Below, piece after piece: positions 62,969 to 64,000 of a stretch of DNA of 64,000 nt. Source of the stretch: Paenibacillus silviterrae. Its GTDB lineage: Bacteria > Bacillota > Bacilli > Paenibacillales > NBRC-103111. The notes below the pieces were generated by a model. That model ran no database searches, was not told where the DNA came from, and saw only the letters and a list, made by a program, of their open reading frames with translations. Every line of letters starts with the position of its first letter. Within the stretch, counting starts at the first letter, position 1. Location of the stretch: positions 620,001 to 684,000 of the forward strand of contig NZ_JASKUT010000002.1 in NCBI RefSeq assembly GCF_030167925.1, written 5' to 3'. The translations under genes and the position numbers were made by a program.

Positions 62969-63825
62969 AGCTCGGCGTCAGCACCTACAGCTTATATCAG
63001 GCGCTTCGATCCGGCGAAATGGATGTGCTGGACGTTATAGACTATGTAGCTGAAATCGGCGGTCAGCATGTGGAGATCGTTCCGCTTGGTTTTACCTTGT
63101 TAGACAACGATTCTTTGATTGAAGCGATCAAGGAAAGAGCGGCCGCCAAAGGATTGGAAATCTCCAATTATGCTATCGGAGCCAATTTCGCGGATAAAAG
63201 CGGGACGGAGCTGGAGCAGGAGATCGAGCGCGTCATGCGCGAGGTCGACGTTGCGGCTAAGCTCGGTGTCAAGCTGATGCGCCATGATGTGGCAAGCGCC
63301 CAAGACATCTCGTTCCGACATTTCTCTGAGCAGCTTCCAATGCTGGCTGAGGCGTGCCGCCGCATCGCGGATTATGCAGCGGACAAGGGCATTACGACCA
63401 GTGTGGAGAACCACGGACGGTTCATTCAAGCGAGTGAGCGTGTGCAAGCGCTGATCTTGGCCACCGGTCGTACCAATTTCAAGACAACGCTTGATGTAGG
63501 GAACTTCCTCTGCGCGGACGAAGACCCGGTCATTGCCGTCGCCAATAACATTTCCTATGCATCCATGGTGCATGTGAAGGACTTTTACATCCGGCCGGAG
63601 GACAGCACGCTGAATGAAGGCTGGTTCCGTTCCGTCAACGGGCGATATCTTCGGGGAGCCATAGTGGGGCAGGGAGACATCAACATGCGGAAGGTGCTGG
63701 AAACGATCAAAGGCTCAGGGTACGACGGCTACGTTTCGCTCGAATTCGAAGGCATCGAGCCTTGCAAGCTGGGAGTACGCCTTGGCTTGAACTACATTCA
63801 AACCGTATGGAGGGAGCTTCCATGA
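62965..63825 (+). CDS. TIM-barrel sugar isomerase/epimerase (xylose isomerase-like)
   Basis: The 286-residue protein has the AP-endonuclease-2/xylose-isomerase-like layout, with probable metal ligands in TSVENHG (Glu), TLDVGNF (Asp), MVHVKDFY (His) and VSLEFEG (Glu). It should isomerise or epimerise a sugar or sugar phosphate. The ATG overlaps the preceding stop, and its own stop overlaps the start of the next gene: a tightly coupled three-gene unit. Confidence 0.87.
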   Translation: MKLGVSTYSLYQALRSGEMDVLDVIDYVAEIGGQHVEIVPLGFTLLDNDSLIEAIKERAAAKGLEISNYAIGANFADKSGTELEQEIERVMREVDVAAKLGVKLMRHDVASAQDISFRHFSEQLPMLAEACRRIADYAADKGITTSVENHGRFIQASERVQALILATGRTNFKTTLDVGNFLCADEDPVIAVANNISYASMVHVKDFYIRPEDSTLNEGWFRSVNGRYLRGAIVGQGDINMRKVLETIKGSGYDGYVSLEFEGIEPCKLGVRLGLNYIQTVWRELP

Positions 63826-64000
63826 ACAATAAGATCGGAGTTATCGTCGACAGCTTTCGTGTCGGCGTAAGGGAAGGGCTGCAAAAGGCCAAGGCGGTAG
63901 GAGCAGACGGAGTGCAAATATATGCAGTGTCCGGAGAATTCGCTCCGGAAGCCTTATCGACCGAGGCTAGACAAGAATGGAAATCGTACATTGCATCTCT
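63822..64000 (+). CDS. TIM-barrel sugar isomerase/epimerase, cut by window end
   Basis: The first about 60 residues (KIGVIVDSFRVGVREGLQKA, GADGVQIYAVSGEF) resemble the N-terminus of xylose-isomerase-like TIM-barrel proteins, paralogous to the gene before it. GGAGGG precedes the ATG, which overlaps the upstream stop. The product continues beyond the window. Confidence 0.75.
   Translation, partial: MNNKIGVIVDSFRVGVREGLQKAKAVGADGVQIYAVSGEFAPEALSTEARQEWKSYIAS

Noticed and set aside
1-64000. CRISPR arrays, tRNA, rRNA, transposases or phage genes
   Set aside because: I looked for regularly spaced direct repeats, cloverleaf and IS-type genes and saw none; no computational search was run.

Overview
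The window looks like chromosomal DNA from a spore-forming, carbohydrate-degrading Bacillota of the Paenibacillus type. Four things point there: a gerA/gerB/gerC germinant-receptor cluster, LplB/YtcP-style CUT1 sugar importers that carry no ATPase of their own, large membrane-anchored AraC regulators and YesM/YesN-type two-component genes, and strong AGGAGG ribosome binding sites with frequent GTG/TTG starts. I saw no rRNA, tRNA, insertion sequence, prophage or CRISPR array. This placement rests on gene families and style, not on a database search.

Region 1 (about 1.5-32 kb) is a polysaccharide-utilisation locus. After selO at the left edge come a heparinase II/III-like protein (minus strand), two importer sets (permease-permease-lipoprotein), each accompanied by a membrane AraC regulator, a Gfo/Idh/MocA oxidoreductase, two GH88/GH105-type unsaturated uronyl hydrolases, a GH95-type fucosidase/galactosidase, an unassigned toroid glycosidase-like protein, an orphan binding lipoprotein, a GH106-like protein, a secreted multidomain pectate lyase and a cupin-AraC regulator. 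Only the pectate lyase has a clear signal peptide. The simplest model is limited cleavage outside the cell, uptake of oligosaccharides, and dismantling in the cytoplasm.

Region 2 (32-33.9 kb) is serS, transcribed leftwards behind a T-box leader.

Region 3 (33.9-44.8 kb) is a second catabolic locus: a binding lipoprotein joined to a YesM/YesN two-component pair, then a binding protein, two permeases, a 2-hydroxyacid dehydrogenase, a ribokinase-family kinase and a DapA-family aldolase/lyase. The substrate is probably a sugar or sugar acid but cannot be read from the sequence.

Region 4 (44.8-59.6 kb) is a mixture: an NAD-dependent epimerase behind a perfect 20-bp palindrome, an orphan ParB-like protein, a GDPD-family phosphodiesterase, two more 2-hydroxyacid dehydrogenases, a TmrB-like P-loop protein, a small secreted protein, a long-form speD, a broken sgrR-like regulator, two overlapping membrane-protein genes, and the ger cluster with gerB divergent from gerA-gerC.

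Region 5 (59.6-64 kb) resembles sugar-acid catabolism: a KDPG/KHG-type aldolase and a small zinc-ribbon gene on the minus strand, diverging from an enolase-superfamily enzyme, a Gfo/Idh/MocA oxidoreductase and two TIM-barrel isomerase/epimerase genes, the last cut by the window edge.
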